From contig NZ_BDBY01000376.1 in NCBI RefSeq assembly GCF_001613225.1, forward strand, positions 1 through 43,624: 43,624 bases of DNA, in the 5' to 3' direction. Below the pieces are notes generated by a model. The model ran no database searches, was not told the DNA's origin, and was given only the letters and a program-made list of their open reading frames with translations. The stretch is from Nocardia pseudovaccinii NBRC 100343. GTDB lineage: Bacteria; Actinomycetota; Actinomycetes; Mycobacteriales; Mycobacteriaceae. A program made the position numbers and the translations under genes. Within the stretch, counting starts at the first letter, position 1; every line of letters begins with the position of its first letter. This document shows, one piece after another, positions 1-7,434 of this stretch.

Positions 1-4
1 ATTC

Positions 5-445
5 TTGGACTGGGTTGCCCCGGAGCGGATGGAATCGGAGATACGAGCTTTCCTCGCCGAAACAATGCCAGGCATCGCCACTTATGCGGATACGTGGTGG
101 AAGCCGCCGATGACGAAAGAGATCCTGGAAGCCGTTAAAGAATTCTTCCGCGACCGTGAAGGATTCTTAGCGCCCGAAAATTGGGAAGCCGCGGACCGAT
201 TTATTCGGTTCTACGGTGAGTGCTTTGTCCGGCGTGCAGGGATGACATGGACCAACCGCCCTGAGTGGAGCGGTGCTCCGCTGTATGCCGATTTCAGTCC
301 AGCCGTAGACGACGGAAACGGCAGGGAAGTGCGAAGCATGGTATCAATGTCGGATTATCTATTCCTCGAGGATGACGGTCCGAGCATGGCGGACTACGTG
401 ATCGCATCGGCTGCCCGCGATATGCGGAAGGCCCGAAACGGCTAG
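5..445 (+). CDS. Hypothetical acidic protein, possibly cut by the window edge
   Basis: About 146 residues are readable from a TTG codon at the very start of the window. No stop lies upstream of it, so the true start may be outside. The protein is soluble-looking and rich in Trp, Glu and Asp (ETMPGIATYADTWWKPP near residue 25, then alternating aromatic and charged residues), with no membrane segment and no motif I recognise. It ends 20 bases before the next same-strand gene, so the two are probably cotranscribed. Small acidic proteins next to nuclease-like toxins are often immunity proteins; that is only an inference here, because order and specificity cannot be read from sequence. Codons such as gaa, aaa, tta and att are commoner than in the housekeeping genes further right. 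Confidence 0.6.
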   Translation: MDWVAPERMESEIRAFLAETMPGIATYADTWWKPPMTKEILEAVKEFFRDREGFLAPENWEAADRFIRFYGECFVRRAGMTWTNRPEWSGAPLYADFSPAVDDGNGREVRSMVSMSDYLFLEDDGPSMADYVIASAARDMRKARNG

Positions 446-465
446 AACTAGTATTCATTGCATGA

Positions 466-1662
466 ATGGGGGTGGGTACAGCCGTGCCCGGCGAATACGA
501 CGACTACCGGCGACGAGAACGGTTGACCAACTATGAACGGGGTCTGTATTTCGAACTCGGTCGGGCGTATATACGCGGCGAAACCCCTGAGCGTGGATGG
601 GTGCGGCAATTCAAGATAGAAACCGGTAAAGGTTCGCGTGTCCTGGATTCGGCGAAGACCGAAGGCCGAGGAGTCCGAAGTATGGAACGTAAATCGGGAC
701 GGGTCAATGAGAAGGATGCGCGCGAGCAGCTAGCCAGAGAGCGTGCCGGACTTGCTTCCGGTCAACTTGTATATAGCACGTGGGAAACGGTCGAAGGTGA
801 AAAGCTTCCGGATAAGGTGCGCGAGGATATGCAAGCGCTGGCCCGTGATTTTCCGGGCCGGTTCGATCATCAGGTGATATCCAGGGCAGACGCGCTGCGA
901 GCTATCCAGCTCGGCCAGTCCTTGGTGTCCAAACAACTCGAATTGGTCAGGGCGTACGAGCTGACTCGTGCTGACCGCGCGCGTAAACGCTTGGAGAAGA
1001 TCCGAGAGATTGTCCGGGCGCGGGAGCCGAAAGAGCGCGAGGAACCGGCTCGCGAGAAAGACGGACCGCAGCGGGAGAAAGCGCCGCAGAGTAAAGCGCT
1101 TGAACGGGAACCCGTCGAGCCGCGCGTCCGTGAAAGCGACCAGGACACGACCAAGCCGTCCGCCGTCGCGAGAGAACACACCGACTCCACGCCGAAGGCG
1201 CGAGAAGTCCGCGAGCGGGAGGATGCGCAGGCGCGGGAGACGGTCGATAGCTTCGGTTCGTTCCTCAGTGATGGGCAGAAAGAGCAAGTGCTAGCCGCGT
1301 GGAGGCAAGCGCGAGACAACGAACGCGATGCCGTAGTCCCGGAGATGAAACCCGTACGCGGCCAAGAACCCCCGGCCCTGCCACCTGTACCGCGGCGGAC
1401 GCCGGAACAGGAACGCGAAGAAGCCTTAGCGCGAGCTGGGCAAGAACGCGCGAACGCCCGAGCGGCAGCGAGAGAGGCGGGACTGTCACCGGAGATCATC
1501 GGCATTCTCGGACTCAACAGCGAGAACCCGCATCAGATGATCGACGCCGACGTAGCGCGGACACGCGCCGAAGCGGAACGGGACCGGTCGATCCACCAGC
1601 AACGCGAACGTGAGCGCGCGGAACGCGAACGTCAACGCGGGCTCGGCCGGGAACAGAACTGA
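466..1662 (+). CDS. Charged protein with possible PD-(D/E)XK nuclease core
   Basis: 398 residues in two parts. Residues 1-190 are compact and contain VLDSAKTEGRG followed by MERKSGR and a downstream Gln; D61, E74-x-K76 and Q88 have the spacing of a PD-(D/E)XK (restriction-endonuclease-fold) active site, as in some polymorphic toxin nuclease domains. Residues 190-398 are an almost uninterrupted run of Arg, Glu and Lys with Pro, predicted coiled coil or disordered, with a LSPEIIGILGLN segment near 345. No signal peptide or membrane segment is visible. The ATG at 466 lacks a good ribosome site; GTG at 484, with GGGGGTGGG seven bases upstream, is an equally good start. The nuclease assignment is inference from residue spacing only. 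The upstream neighbour could be its partner. Confidence 0.6.
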   Translation: MGVGTAVPGEYDDYRRRERLTNYERGLYFELGRAYIRGETPERGWVRQFKIETGKGSRVLDSAKTEGRGVRSMERKSGRVNEKDAREQLARERAGLASGQLVYSTWETVEGEKLPDKVREDMQALARDFPGRFDHQVISRADALRAIQLGQSLVSKQLELVRAYELTRADRARKRLEKIREIVRAREPKEREEPAREKDGPQREKAPQSKALEREPVEPRVRESDQDTTKPSAVAREHTDSTPKAREVREREDAQARETVDSFGSFLSDGQKEQVLAAWRQARDNERDAVVPEMKPVRGQEPPALPPVPRRTPEQEREEALARAGQERANARAAAREAGLSPEIIGILGLNSENPHQMIDADVARTRAEAERDRSIHQQRERERAERERQRGLGREQN

Positions 1663-1925
1663 GACGTACCGGAGCGGCATAAGGCCCCAAAGTCGTTGTG
1701 TGGACCACTCTCGGGCATACCGATCTATATCCGCACCGGATGTTGCTTCGCCGCGTCTGCCAGCCGATAGCGGGCCGATGCGGTACGAGGTCGAGCAGGT
1801 GCTCAACTCGACTCGGTGGACAAGGCGCGAATCGTCGCTACCGCTACCTGATTCAGCGCCGTGCGCACGAATCCTCACGCGGGCCCAGCGCACCTTTCCG
1901 GCCGGGTCCCGGGAACCGATCGTCT
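1663..1925. other. Non-coding gap with no recognised feature
   Basis: Between the charged protein and the small antitoxin-like pair (which is transcribed towards it) I find no convincing gene, terminator or RNA. A toxin would be expected here, on the minus strand just after the antitoxin-like genes. The only open frame (minus strand, entering from 1925) has no MazF, PIN, RelE or Fic motifs and runs antisense into the neighbouring gene. Confidence 0.5.
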
Positions 1926-2147
1926 CTAGTTCGCGTCCGGGAAAGCCTGGCGCACACCGATGGTGATCGCTTCGGCATCGGCCGACCTGCGGCGTTGGAC
2001 GCGCTTCAGCGCCTCCACGACGCTCGCGGTCCGATTGTCGCTGTGCGCATCGATGAACGTGACCACCTCTGGACGTCGGACGGCAATTTGGATCCTCATA
2101 CCACCCATACCTCGATGGTAATCCGCATGGCTCCTGAAGTTGCTCAC
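1926..2147 (-). CDS. Small ribbon-helix-helix-like (antitoxin-type) protein
   Basis: 73 residues from ATG 2147; an internal ATG (MRIQIAVRRPEVV) would give a 57-residue form closer to family size. The pattern is a short beta strand (RIQIAVR) followed by two helices (EVVTFIDAH and TASVVEALKRVQRRR), which resembles the MetJ/Arc-type DNA-binding domain of MazE- and VapB-like antitoxins of mycobacteria. The start overlaps the stop of the preceding CopG-like gene by four bases (ATGA), so the two are translationally coupled. Antitoxins of this type normally precede a toxin gene, but none follows. It could be an orphan antitoxin or a transcription factor. Family placement is inference from the strand-helix-helix pattern. 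Confidence 0.6.
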   Translation of the reverse strand: MSNFRSHADYHRGMGGMRIQIAVRRPEVVTFIDAHSDNRTASVVEALKRVQRRRSADAEAITIGVRQAFPDAN

Positions 2148-2344
2148 CGGAGTTCGTTCAATAGCGAGTGATGCTCACTGATCGCGCAACCGATTTCGGT
2201 CCGCACCATTTCACGATGCCGCCGGTACGCCAGGTATTCGGCGACTGCGTCGTTGATGACGGCGTTCATGCTCCGCCCTTCGCGCTCGGCCTGTGCGCGA
2301 ACCATGGCTTCGATTTCATCGGTCAGCCGAAAGTGCATGGTCAC
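2144..2344 (-). CDS. CopG/Arc-type ribbon-helix-helix antitoxin-like protein
   Basis: 66 residues (GTG 2344; ATG 2338 gives 64). The first strand MHFRLTDEI is followed by helix AMVRAQAEREGRS and by MNAVINDAVAEYLAYRRHRE, a textbook ribbon-helix-helix layout seen in CopG/ParD/Phd-type antitoxins that dimerise to bind operator DNA and neutralise a toxin through the C-terminal tail. It is the first gene of a two-gene minus-strand unit, overlapping the next gene by four bases. The usual partner (Doc, PIN or ParE type) is absent; the second gene looks like another DNA-binding antitoxin. It could therefore be a solitary regulator left after toxin loss. Confidence 0.7.
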   Translation of the reverse strand: MTMHFRLTDEIEAMVRAQAEREGRSMNAVINDAVAEYLAYRRHREMVRTEIGCAISEHHSLLNELR

Positions 2345-2385
2345 AACTACGAGGGTGACATGTTGGCGGCGAGGAGTCGCCCGGG

Positions 2386-2673
2386 TTACCGCTGCGAATC
2401 CTGGCGCCGCAAGACAACGGTTTGCCGGTCCAGGTCGACCCCGACCGGAGGCGGCGCACCTTGCGCTTGCTCGTCGCGCAGCATCGACACCGAGTCCCGG
2501 TGGTCCAGTTCCATCCGCTTCGTCCCGTAGAACATGGCGGTGAACTCGTCGGTGAAGGTGCCGGATACGGGGTTACGGCGTTTGCGGCGTTTTCGCGTCA
2601 GGGCTTCGTAGAGGGCGACGGCCATCAGCAGTAGGACCCAGCCAGGGATGGACCAGCCCAGGAAATCCGCCAT
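2386..2673 (-). CDS. DUF6191-like small membrane protein
   Basis: 95 residues from ATG 2673. An N-terminal membrane segment (GWSIPGWVLLLMAVALYEAL, residues 6-25) is followed by a basic cluster (TRKRRKRRN) and a hydrophilic tail containing VSGTFTDEFTAMFYGTKRMELDHRDS and ending in Gln/Arg-rich sequence. This small single-pass protein with a conserved TFTDEF-AMFYGTKR-ELxHR stretch is widespread in actinomycetes as a family of unknown function (I believe DUF6191). Positive residues after the membrane segment place the tail in the cytoplasm. The reading frame is open further upstream to 3066, but the upstream part lacks protein-like composition and overlaps another gene, so I place the start at 2673. 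Confidence 0.7.
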   Translation of the reverse strand: MADFLGWSIPGWVLLLMAVALYEALTRKRRKRRNPVSGTFTDEFTAMFYGTKRMELDHRDSVSMLRDEQAQGAPPPVGVDLDRQTVVLRRQDSQR

Positions 2674-2817
2674 GTGGCAGCAACGTATCCGCCGACTGTG
2701 GAGTTCCTGGGTAAGTCGGCGGCGGGCGGGTATACGGCGATTAGGTAAGCGCGGGGAGGGTGCGCAGCGATGATGCGGTGCAGTACGAGCCGCGCGGGAT
2801 TGATTCGCGAGAGTTAG

Positions 2818-3033
2818 ATGAGAGAGCCCTATTTTCGATTCGGCAGTCTGCTGGTGCTGATCTGGCTGGTGATCGGCGTCGTTGCCGCCGGGCAGCGGCA
2901 CTATTTCGACAGCGGTCCGGTCAATTGCGCCGGCTTCGGCACGATCGCGGTGACGGTGATCGCCGGTCCGCTCAACTATATGGGCGTGAACCCGAAGATC
3001 TCCGACTGCAATGTGCCCCAACCAAGCCAGTAA
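2818..3033 (+). CDS. Small membrane protein with QRHYFDS-NCAGFGTIA motif, copy 1 of 3
   Basis: 71 residues. One membrane helix (LLVLIWLVIGVVAA, residues 10-23) is followed by GQRHYFDSGPVNCAGFGTIA, TVIAGPLNYMGVNPK and a DCNVPQPSQ end. The two Cys after the helix (in NCAG and DCNVP) are conserved in all three local copies and could form a disulfide outside the membrane; the AGFGTIAVTVIAGPLNY part could be a second short hydrophobic segment. The start ATG has GAGAG seven bases upstream. I know this family only as small uncharacterised proteins of Corynebacteriales. Copy 2 follows after about 150 bases, copy 3 lies beyond the eamA-type gene. Function unknown. Confidence 0.75.
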   Translation: MREPYFRFGSLLVLIWLVIGVVAAGQRHYFDSGPVNCAGFGTIAVTVIAGPLNYMGVNPKISDCNVPQPSQ

Positions 3034-3187
3034 CGCGTGAGGGCTGAGTTCCGAGGGTTCGGCCACCCTCAGGGCTCAGGGCGTGCTCTGCCGGGCGGCG
3101 ACATGCCGTGCGGTCGGGCGCGCCCGCCCGCGCCCGGCAAGATGCGACAATTCGCTGAAACCCGTGCGCGCGGTTTGCGGGAGAGAT

Positions 3188-3397
3188 ATGGGCGAGATGA
3201 AACTTGGCAGCGTGCTGATCGTGCTCTGGTTGGTCGTCGGCGTTGTCGCCTCGGGGCAACGGCACTATTTCGACAGCGGTCCGATCAACTGTGCGGGCTT
3301 CGGCACGATCGCCCTGACCGTCCTCGCGGGCCCGCTCAACTACATGGGCGTGAACCCGAAGATCGCCGATTGCAATGTCCCGCAACCGAGTCCCTAG
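3188..3397 (+). CDS. Small membrane protein with QRHYFDS-NCAGFGTIA motif, copy 2 of 3
   Basis: 69 residues, nearly identical to copy 1 from the membrane helix onward (VLWLVVGVVASGQRHYFDS, then GPINCAGFGTIALT and LNYMGVNPKIADCNVPQPS). The N-terminus differs (MGEMKLGS), so the start is uncertain: ATG 3197 is better spaced from GGGAGAG at 3179-3185 than ATG 3188. The stop codon lies inside CTAG at 3394-3397, and the same four bases hold the stop of the convergent EamA gene, so the two genes share their last four bases. The spacing and identity indicate a recent tandem duplication. Function unknown. Confidence 0.72.
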   Translation: MGEMKLGSVLIVLWLVVGVVASGQRHYFDSGPINCAGFGTIALTVLAGPLNYMGVNPKIADCNVPQPSP

Positions 3398-4284
3398 ATC
3401 GGCACCGGCTCCAGATTCCGTTGTGGCTCAGGAGCTTTCGTCGAACCACTGCCGGAAGCACCCGCCGAGGCGATGATGACGAGGCCGATACCGGCGCACT
3501 GAACGAGCGCGAGATCTTCGCCGAGCAAAAGCAGTCCCGCCGCGGCCGCGACCGCTGGTTCCAGACTCATCAGCACACCGAAGGTGGCGGCCGAAATCCG
3601 TCGCAGCGCTTCGAGTTCGATGGCGTGCGGCACCAGCGACGACAGCACCGCGACAACGGCGAGCGCCGCGAGCACCAGGGGATCGAACAGCGCCGGGCTC
3701 GCGTTGGCGAAGGCGACGGGTAGCACAAGTAGACCGCCGAACGCCATCGCGAGCGCCAAACCGTCGTGTCCTGAGGTATGCCTCCCGACCACCTCACTGC
3801 ACGCGATGTAGGCGCCCCACCCCGCACCCGCGGCAATCGCGAACAGCACGCCGGTCCACGACACCGAACCACCGGTTTTCATCATCAGCAGCACACCCAG
3901 CCCGGCCACCAGCGTCCACATCAGATCGCGCGGGCGCCGCGAGGCGATGACCGCGACGGTGAGCGGTCCGAGGAAATCCAGGGTGACCGCCATACCGAGG
4001 GGTATGCGTTCGATGGCGGCATAGAAACACAGATTCATCCCGGCGACGGCGACACCGAGGCCGATGATGCCGGGTAGTGCCGCGCGGTCGACGCGCAGCG
4101 AGGGCCGCCACAGCAGCAGTGCGATGGCGCCCGCGAAGACCAGACGCACGCTTGCCGCCGTGCTGGCGCCGATGATCTCGAACAGATACTTGGCCAAGCC
4201 CGCACCCAGCTGGATACTGACCATAGCGGCGAGGATGAGGATGGGCGCGGGCACCGCGCGAGCCGCACGTGGCTGAACCTTCAC
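3394..4284 (-). CDS. EamA/DMT-family transporter (RhtA-like)
   Basis: 296 residues, the normal length for drug/metabolite transporters of the EamA family, with about ten hydrophobic helices in two five-helix halves. Residues 14-140 are the first EamA repeat (IQLGAGLAKYLFEIIGASTA, the usual first-helix pattern) and 150-280 the second. The sequence resembles the RhtA threonine/homoserine exporter group, with RIPLGMAVTLDFLGPL and SLVPHAIELEALRRISAATF near the corresponding family positions, so export of amino acids or related small metabolites is likely; the substrate cannot be read. Start is GTG 4284. A TAGCTT -10-like box ends seven bases upstream, so the mRNA is probably leaderless. The gene sits between copies 2 and 3 of the small membrane protein, on the opposite strand. 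Confidence 0.88.
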   Translation of the reverse strand: MKVQPRAARAVPAPILILAAMVSIQLGAGLAKYLFEIIGASTAASVRLVFAGAIALLLWRPSLRVDRAALPGIIGLGVAVAGMNLCFYAAIERIPLGMAVTLDFLGPLTVAVIASRRPRDLMWTLVAGLGVLLMMKTGGSVSWTGVLFAIAAGAGWGAYIACSEVVGRHTSGHDGLALAMAFGGLLVLPVAFANASPALFDPLVLAALAVVAVLSSLVPHAIELEALRRISAATFGVLMSLEPAVAAAAGLLLLGEDLALVQCAGIGLVIIASAGASGSGSTKAPEPQRNLEPVPI

Positions 4285-4291
4285 GGCCAGA

Positions 4292-4318
4292 AAGCTAGGT
4301 GTCCTAAGTAAATGACAA
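4292..4318 (-). promoter_or_regulatory. Probable leaderless promoter of the EamA gene
   Basis: On the minus strand TTGTCA (4318-4313) and TAGCTT (4297-4292) are separated by 15 bases, and the GTG start lies seven bases after the -10 box, where transcription would begin. The short spacer makes the -35 element doubtful; the TANNNT -10 box and its distance to the start are the better evidence. Confidence 0.4.
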
Positions 4319-4462
4319 TGGACTGGTCGGTTTCTCGAAAACGGTGCTTACCTTGCCGATCGATGCCCGATCTGTGGTGATCGGCACAAGCGCTCATCCG
4401 GCCGGAGAGTGATCGTCTCGCGTGCGGGTATCCGAGTTGGTACGCGAGTGCGAAAGGAAGCG

Positions 4463-4714
4463 ATGACCATGCGCGAGCGTGTGACCCATTCGAGACCAGC
4501 GCCTTCCGCTGGTGCGCGACTGTTTGCGATGCTTCTGATGATCTGGCTGGCCGTCGGCGTTGTCGCCGCAGTTCAGCGCCACAACTTCGACAGCGCCCCG
4601 ATCAACTGTGCTGGTTTCGGCACCATTGCCGTGACGGCGCTGGCCGGTCCGCTCAACTACATGGGTGTGAACCCGAGGGTCGAGGAGTGTGACCTCCCGC
4701 AGCCCAGTCAGTAA
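4463..4714 (+). CDS. Small membrane protein with QRHNFDS-NCAGFGTIA motif, copy 3 of 3
   Basis: 83 residues from ATG 4463, with AAAGGAAG well placed upstream. It is longer at the N-terminus than copies 1 and 2 (a basic MTMRERVTHSRPAPSAGARL lead) and then follows the same plan: membrane helix (AMLLMIWLAVGVVAA), QRHNFDSAPINCAGFGTIA, LNYMGVNPRVEECDLPQPSQ. Both conserved Cys are kept. It is more diverged than copies 1 and 2 are from each other, so the first duplication is older. An alternative upstream start at 4409 is open but has no clear ribosome site. Function unknown. Confidence 0.75.
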   Translation: MTMRERVTHSRPAPSAGARLFAMLLMIWLAVGVVAAVQRHNFDSAPINCAGFGTIAVTALAGPLNYMGVNPRVEECDLPQPSQ

Positions 4715-4844
4715 GGCCTGGTCTCCCAACGGAATTCGAGTTGTCATCGGAGAATTCCAGTGGGAGCGTTCCCAATTCGAAACTCAGCCGCCTCAGACCG
4801 GCTGTCGTACCTCGTCGGGCGCGCTCAGCTCGGTGGTGAACGCA

Positions 4845-4880
4845 CTCGGCCCCGCACCCGAAGTCGGGTGCGGGGCCGAG
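4845..4880. terminator. Perfect 16-bp hairpin between copy 3 and the MMPL gene
   Basis: CTCGGCCCCGCACCCG (4845-4860) pairs exactly with CGGGTGCGGGGCCGAG (4865-4880) around a four-base loop. It lies just past the MMPL stop codon (4894, minus strand) and also after copy 3 (4714, plus strand), so it can serve both. No strong T-run follows on either strand, which is common for actinomycete terminators. Confidence 0.8.
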
Positions 4881-4893
4881 CCGGGGGTTCCGA

Positions 4894-7191
4894 TCAGCTC
4901 ACGCCGACGGGCACCCGCACTGTTTCCGCGGACCGCTGCTGCAGCTCACGCAGCTTCGCGCCTTCCACGTCGATATTCGGCAGGATCCGATCCAGCCACT
5001 TCGGAATCCACCAGGACCATTTGCCCATCAGCACCAGCAGCGATGGGATCACGACCATCCGGACGATGAACGCGTCGATCAACACGCCCGCCGCCAAGGC
5101 GAAGCCCATCGACTTCGCCGTGATGTCGGTTTCCAGCAGGAAGGAGCCGAACACCGAGATCATGATGATCGCGGCCGCGGTGACGACTCGGGCACCGTGG
5201 TGATAACCGGCGATCATCGCTTCCTTCGGCGACTTTCCGTCGACGAATTCCTCGCGCATCCGAGTCACCAGGAACACCTGGTAGTCCATGGCCAGGCCGA
5301 ACACCAGACCGATCAGCATGATCGGCAGGAAGCTGACCAGCGGATGCGGATCCTCGATCAGCCCGAGCTTGCCCTGCTGGAAGATCAGCACGGTCGCACC
5401 GAAGGTGGCCCCCATGGAGAGCAGGAAGCCGAGCGCCGCGGTCAGCGGCACCAGGATCGAGCGGAATACCAGGATCAGCAGCAGGAATGCGGCACCGGCC
5501 ACGATCGCCAGATACGGCACGATCTTGCTCAGCAGCACATGGTCGACATCGGCGAAGATCGCCGTGGTGCCGGTGATGCCGTATTCGATGCCGTACTCGG
5601 ACTGCATCTGCGCTTCGGCATCGCGGGCGTCGCTGACCAGATCCTTGGTGGCCTGGTTGTTCGGACCCGACTTCGGCACGCCGTCGAGCAGTGCGCCCGC
5701 CTTGTCCTCACCGCTCCACTTGGGCTCGGTCACGTAATCCATGCCCGGGTACGACGCGAGCTTGGACCGCAGCGCGTTCACCGCGGCCGCGCGCCGGTCG
5801 GCGGGCACATTGGTGAGGTCCACCGCGACATTCAGCACGCCGTTGCTGCCCTCACCGAAGCCCTCGGTGCGCAGTTCGTAGGCCTTGCGGATGGTGGAGG
5901 TCTTCGGCTGGCTGTCATCGCCGGGCAGGCCGAGGTTCAGACCGGCGGCGGGTGCCGCGAGCAGACCGAGCACGACCACGCTGAGCAGCAGCGTCACCGC
6001 GGGCGCCCGACCGATCAAACGGCCGACGCGCATGCCGTTGGTGACCGACTTGTCGTCCTCCGGATCGTGCTGGGCCACGATCGGCAGCTTCGGCTTGAAC
6101 AGGAACCGGCCGAACGCGCCGAGCAGCGCGGGCATCAGCGTGATGGCGGTGAGCACCGCGAACGCCGCGGCGATCGCACCACCCAGACCCATGAACGTCA
6201 TGAACTGGACGCCGACGATGCTGAGCCCGCCGAGCGCGATGATGACGGTCAGACCGGCGAACACCACCGCCGAACCCGCCGTGCCGAGTGCGGTACCGGC
6301 CGCCTCCTCCGGCGAATCCTGCACTGCCAGTTCATGTTTGTAGCGCGACACGATGAACAGCGCGTAGTCGATCGACAGCGCGATGCCGATCATGGACGCG
6401 AGGAAGGTGGTGAAGCTGGGTACCTCGATGATCGAGGTGCCGAGGAAGATCAGCGAGGTGGCCGCGCCGAGGCCGACGATCGCGGTGATGATCGGCACGA
6501 AGGCGGCGACGATGGCGCCGAAGGCGATGATCATGACGACCAGCGCGATGCCCATGCCGATCTGCTCGGATTTACCGCTCGGTCCCTCGTTCTTCTGCGC
6601 GATCGAGCCGCTCATCTCCACCTGCAGCCCGGCATTGCGGGCATCGCTGGCGACGTTGTAGGCGGCTTCGCGCTGCTCGTCGGTGACGTCGGTGAACTTC
6701 TTGATGGTGAACGGGACGCTGAAGAACGCGACCGAGTCGGGCGCCGTCTTGCTGAGCACGTTCAGCGGTGCGCCACTGCACTTGGACGGATCCGGGTCGG
6801 TGATGCAGCCCGACTTCTCGGCGGCCTCGACCGGATCCATTACCGGCTTGCTGTGGTCGACGATGTCGAGCGTGCCGAGTTTGGCGATGAAGGCCTCGAG
6901 CGCCGCCCGGTTCGCCGGATCGGTCAGCTTCTGCCCATCGGGCGCGGCGATGACGTAGGTGCCGGTGACGGCGTCGAATTTGAAGGCGTCGGAGGCGCCG
7001 GGAAAGTGCTTGTCGAGAATGTCGTTGGCACGGGCGGACGGCAGCGCCGGCATGCTGAAGTCATTGGTCATCGGCTCCTTGAGCTGCGCGCCGAGGCCGC
7101 CGAGTAGCAGGAACAGGACAATCCAGACCGGAAGCACTATCCATTTCCTGCGGAAAGCGAACTTCCCCCATCTATACAGATAAACGGACAC
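4894..7191 (-). CDS. MMPL-family RND transporter
   Basis: 765 residues, the compact MMPL type. A first membrane helix (WIVLPVWIVLFLLLGGLGAQL, residues 15-35) is followed by a large outside domain (about 40-200), a helix bundle (215-370) with SIDYALFIVSRYKHEL, a second outside domain (about 420-555) and a second bundle (560-740) with LAMDYQVFLVTRMREEF. The paired SIDYALF and AMDYQVF motifs carry the proton-relay Asp-Tyr pairs of this family. Such proteins export lipids, siderophores or drugs across the inner membrane using the proton gradient; the substrate is not readable. GTG 7191 is preceded by GGAGAA. The gene is divergent from a TetR regulator with palindromes in the shared 243-base gap, so repression by that regulator is likely. 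Confidence 0.93.
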   Translation of the reverse strand: MSVYLYRWGKFAFRRKWIVLPVWIVLFLLLGGLGAQLKEPMTNDFSMPALPSARANDILDKHFPGASDAFKFDAVTGTYVIAAPDGQKLTDPANRAALEAFIAKLGTLDIVDHSKPVMDPVEAAEKSGCITDPDPSKCSGAPLNVLSKTAPDSVAFFSVPFTIKKFTDVTDEQREAAYNVASDARNAGLQVEMSGSIAQKNEGPSGKSEQIGMGIALVVMIIAFGAIVAAFVPIITAIVGLGAATSLIFLGTSIIEVPSFTTFLASMIGIALSIDYALFIVSRYKHELAVQDSPEEAAGTALGTAGSAVVFAGLTVIIALGGLSIVGVQFMTFMGLGGAIAAAFAVLTAITLMPALLGAFGRFLFKPKLPIVAQHDPEDDKSVTNGMRVGRLIGRAPAVTLLLSVVVLGLLAAPAAGLNLGLPGDDSQPKTSTIRKAYELRTEGFGEGSNGVLNVAVDLTNVPADRRAAAVNALRSKLASYPGMDYVTEPKWSGEDKAGALLDGVPKSGPNNQATKDLVSDARDAEAQMQSEYGIEYGITGTTAIFADVDHVLLSKIVPYLAIVAGAAFLLLILVFRSILVPLTAALGFLLSMGATFGATVLIFQQGKLGLIEDPHPLVSFLPIMLIGLVFGLAMDYQVFLVTRMREEFVDGKSPKEAMIAGYHHGARVVTAAAIIMISVFGSFLLETDITAKSMGFALAAGVLIDAFIVRMVVIPSLLVLMGKWSWWIPKWLDRILPNIDVEGAKLRELQQRSAETVRVPVGVS

Positions 7192-7332
7192 GAAAGGGTT
7201 CTCCTAGCTGACCTTTTCGAGCGACCTGCAAGCAGTCACTACGGATGGCTGGTTACGTGCTGATTCGTGGCGCGTAGACAAGCACTCGCGGGGATTGCCC
7301 TGCCGGCCCCCGCCTCCAATTGACGCTTTCTG

Positions 7333-7357
7333 CCTACCGTGCGGTAGGTAGACTACC
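7333..7357. promoter_or_regulatory. Overlapping palindromes, probable TetR operator
   Basis: CCTACCG-TG-CGGTAGG (7333-7348) has perfect seven-base arms, and GGTAG-A-CTACC (7347-7357) is a second perfect palindrome overlapping its right end. Both use the half-site GGTAG/CTACC. They lie in the divergent gap between the MMPL gene and the TetR gene and overlap a TTGACG (7320-7325) that could be the -35 of the regulator, a position suited to repression and autoregulation. Confidence 0.7.
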
Positions 7358-7434
7358 CAGGAGCTAAGCGGAGGTACAACCTCAATTCTGGTGGCAACGT
7401 TAGCTCAGCGCATAAGTGGTGAGAGGATCATCCC

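Noticed and set aside
1486..1893. Possible toxin gene after the antitoxin-like pair (minus strand)
   Set aside because: No MazF, PIN, RelE, ParE or Doc motif in any of the three minus-strand frames, and it overlaps the charged protein gene antisense.
2386..3066. 226-residue version of the DUF6191-like protein
   Set aside because: The upstream extension is antisense to the first small membrane-protein gene and has no protein-like sequence; ATG 2673 gives the family length.
5197..7107. 636-codon open frame on the plus strand
   Set aside because: It is entirely antisense to the MMPL gene and its composition (His, Gln, Arg, Asp) is that of a GC-rich shadow frame; no motif.
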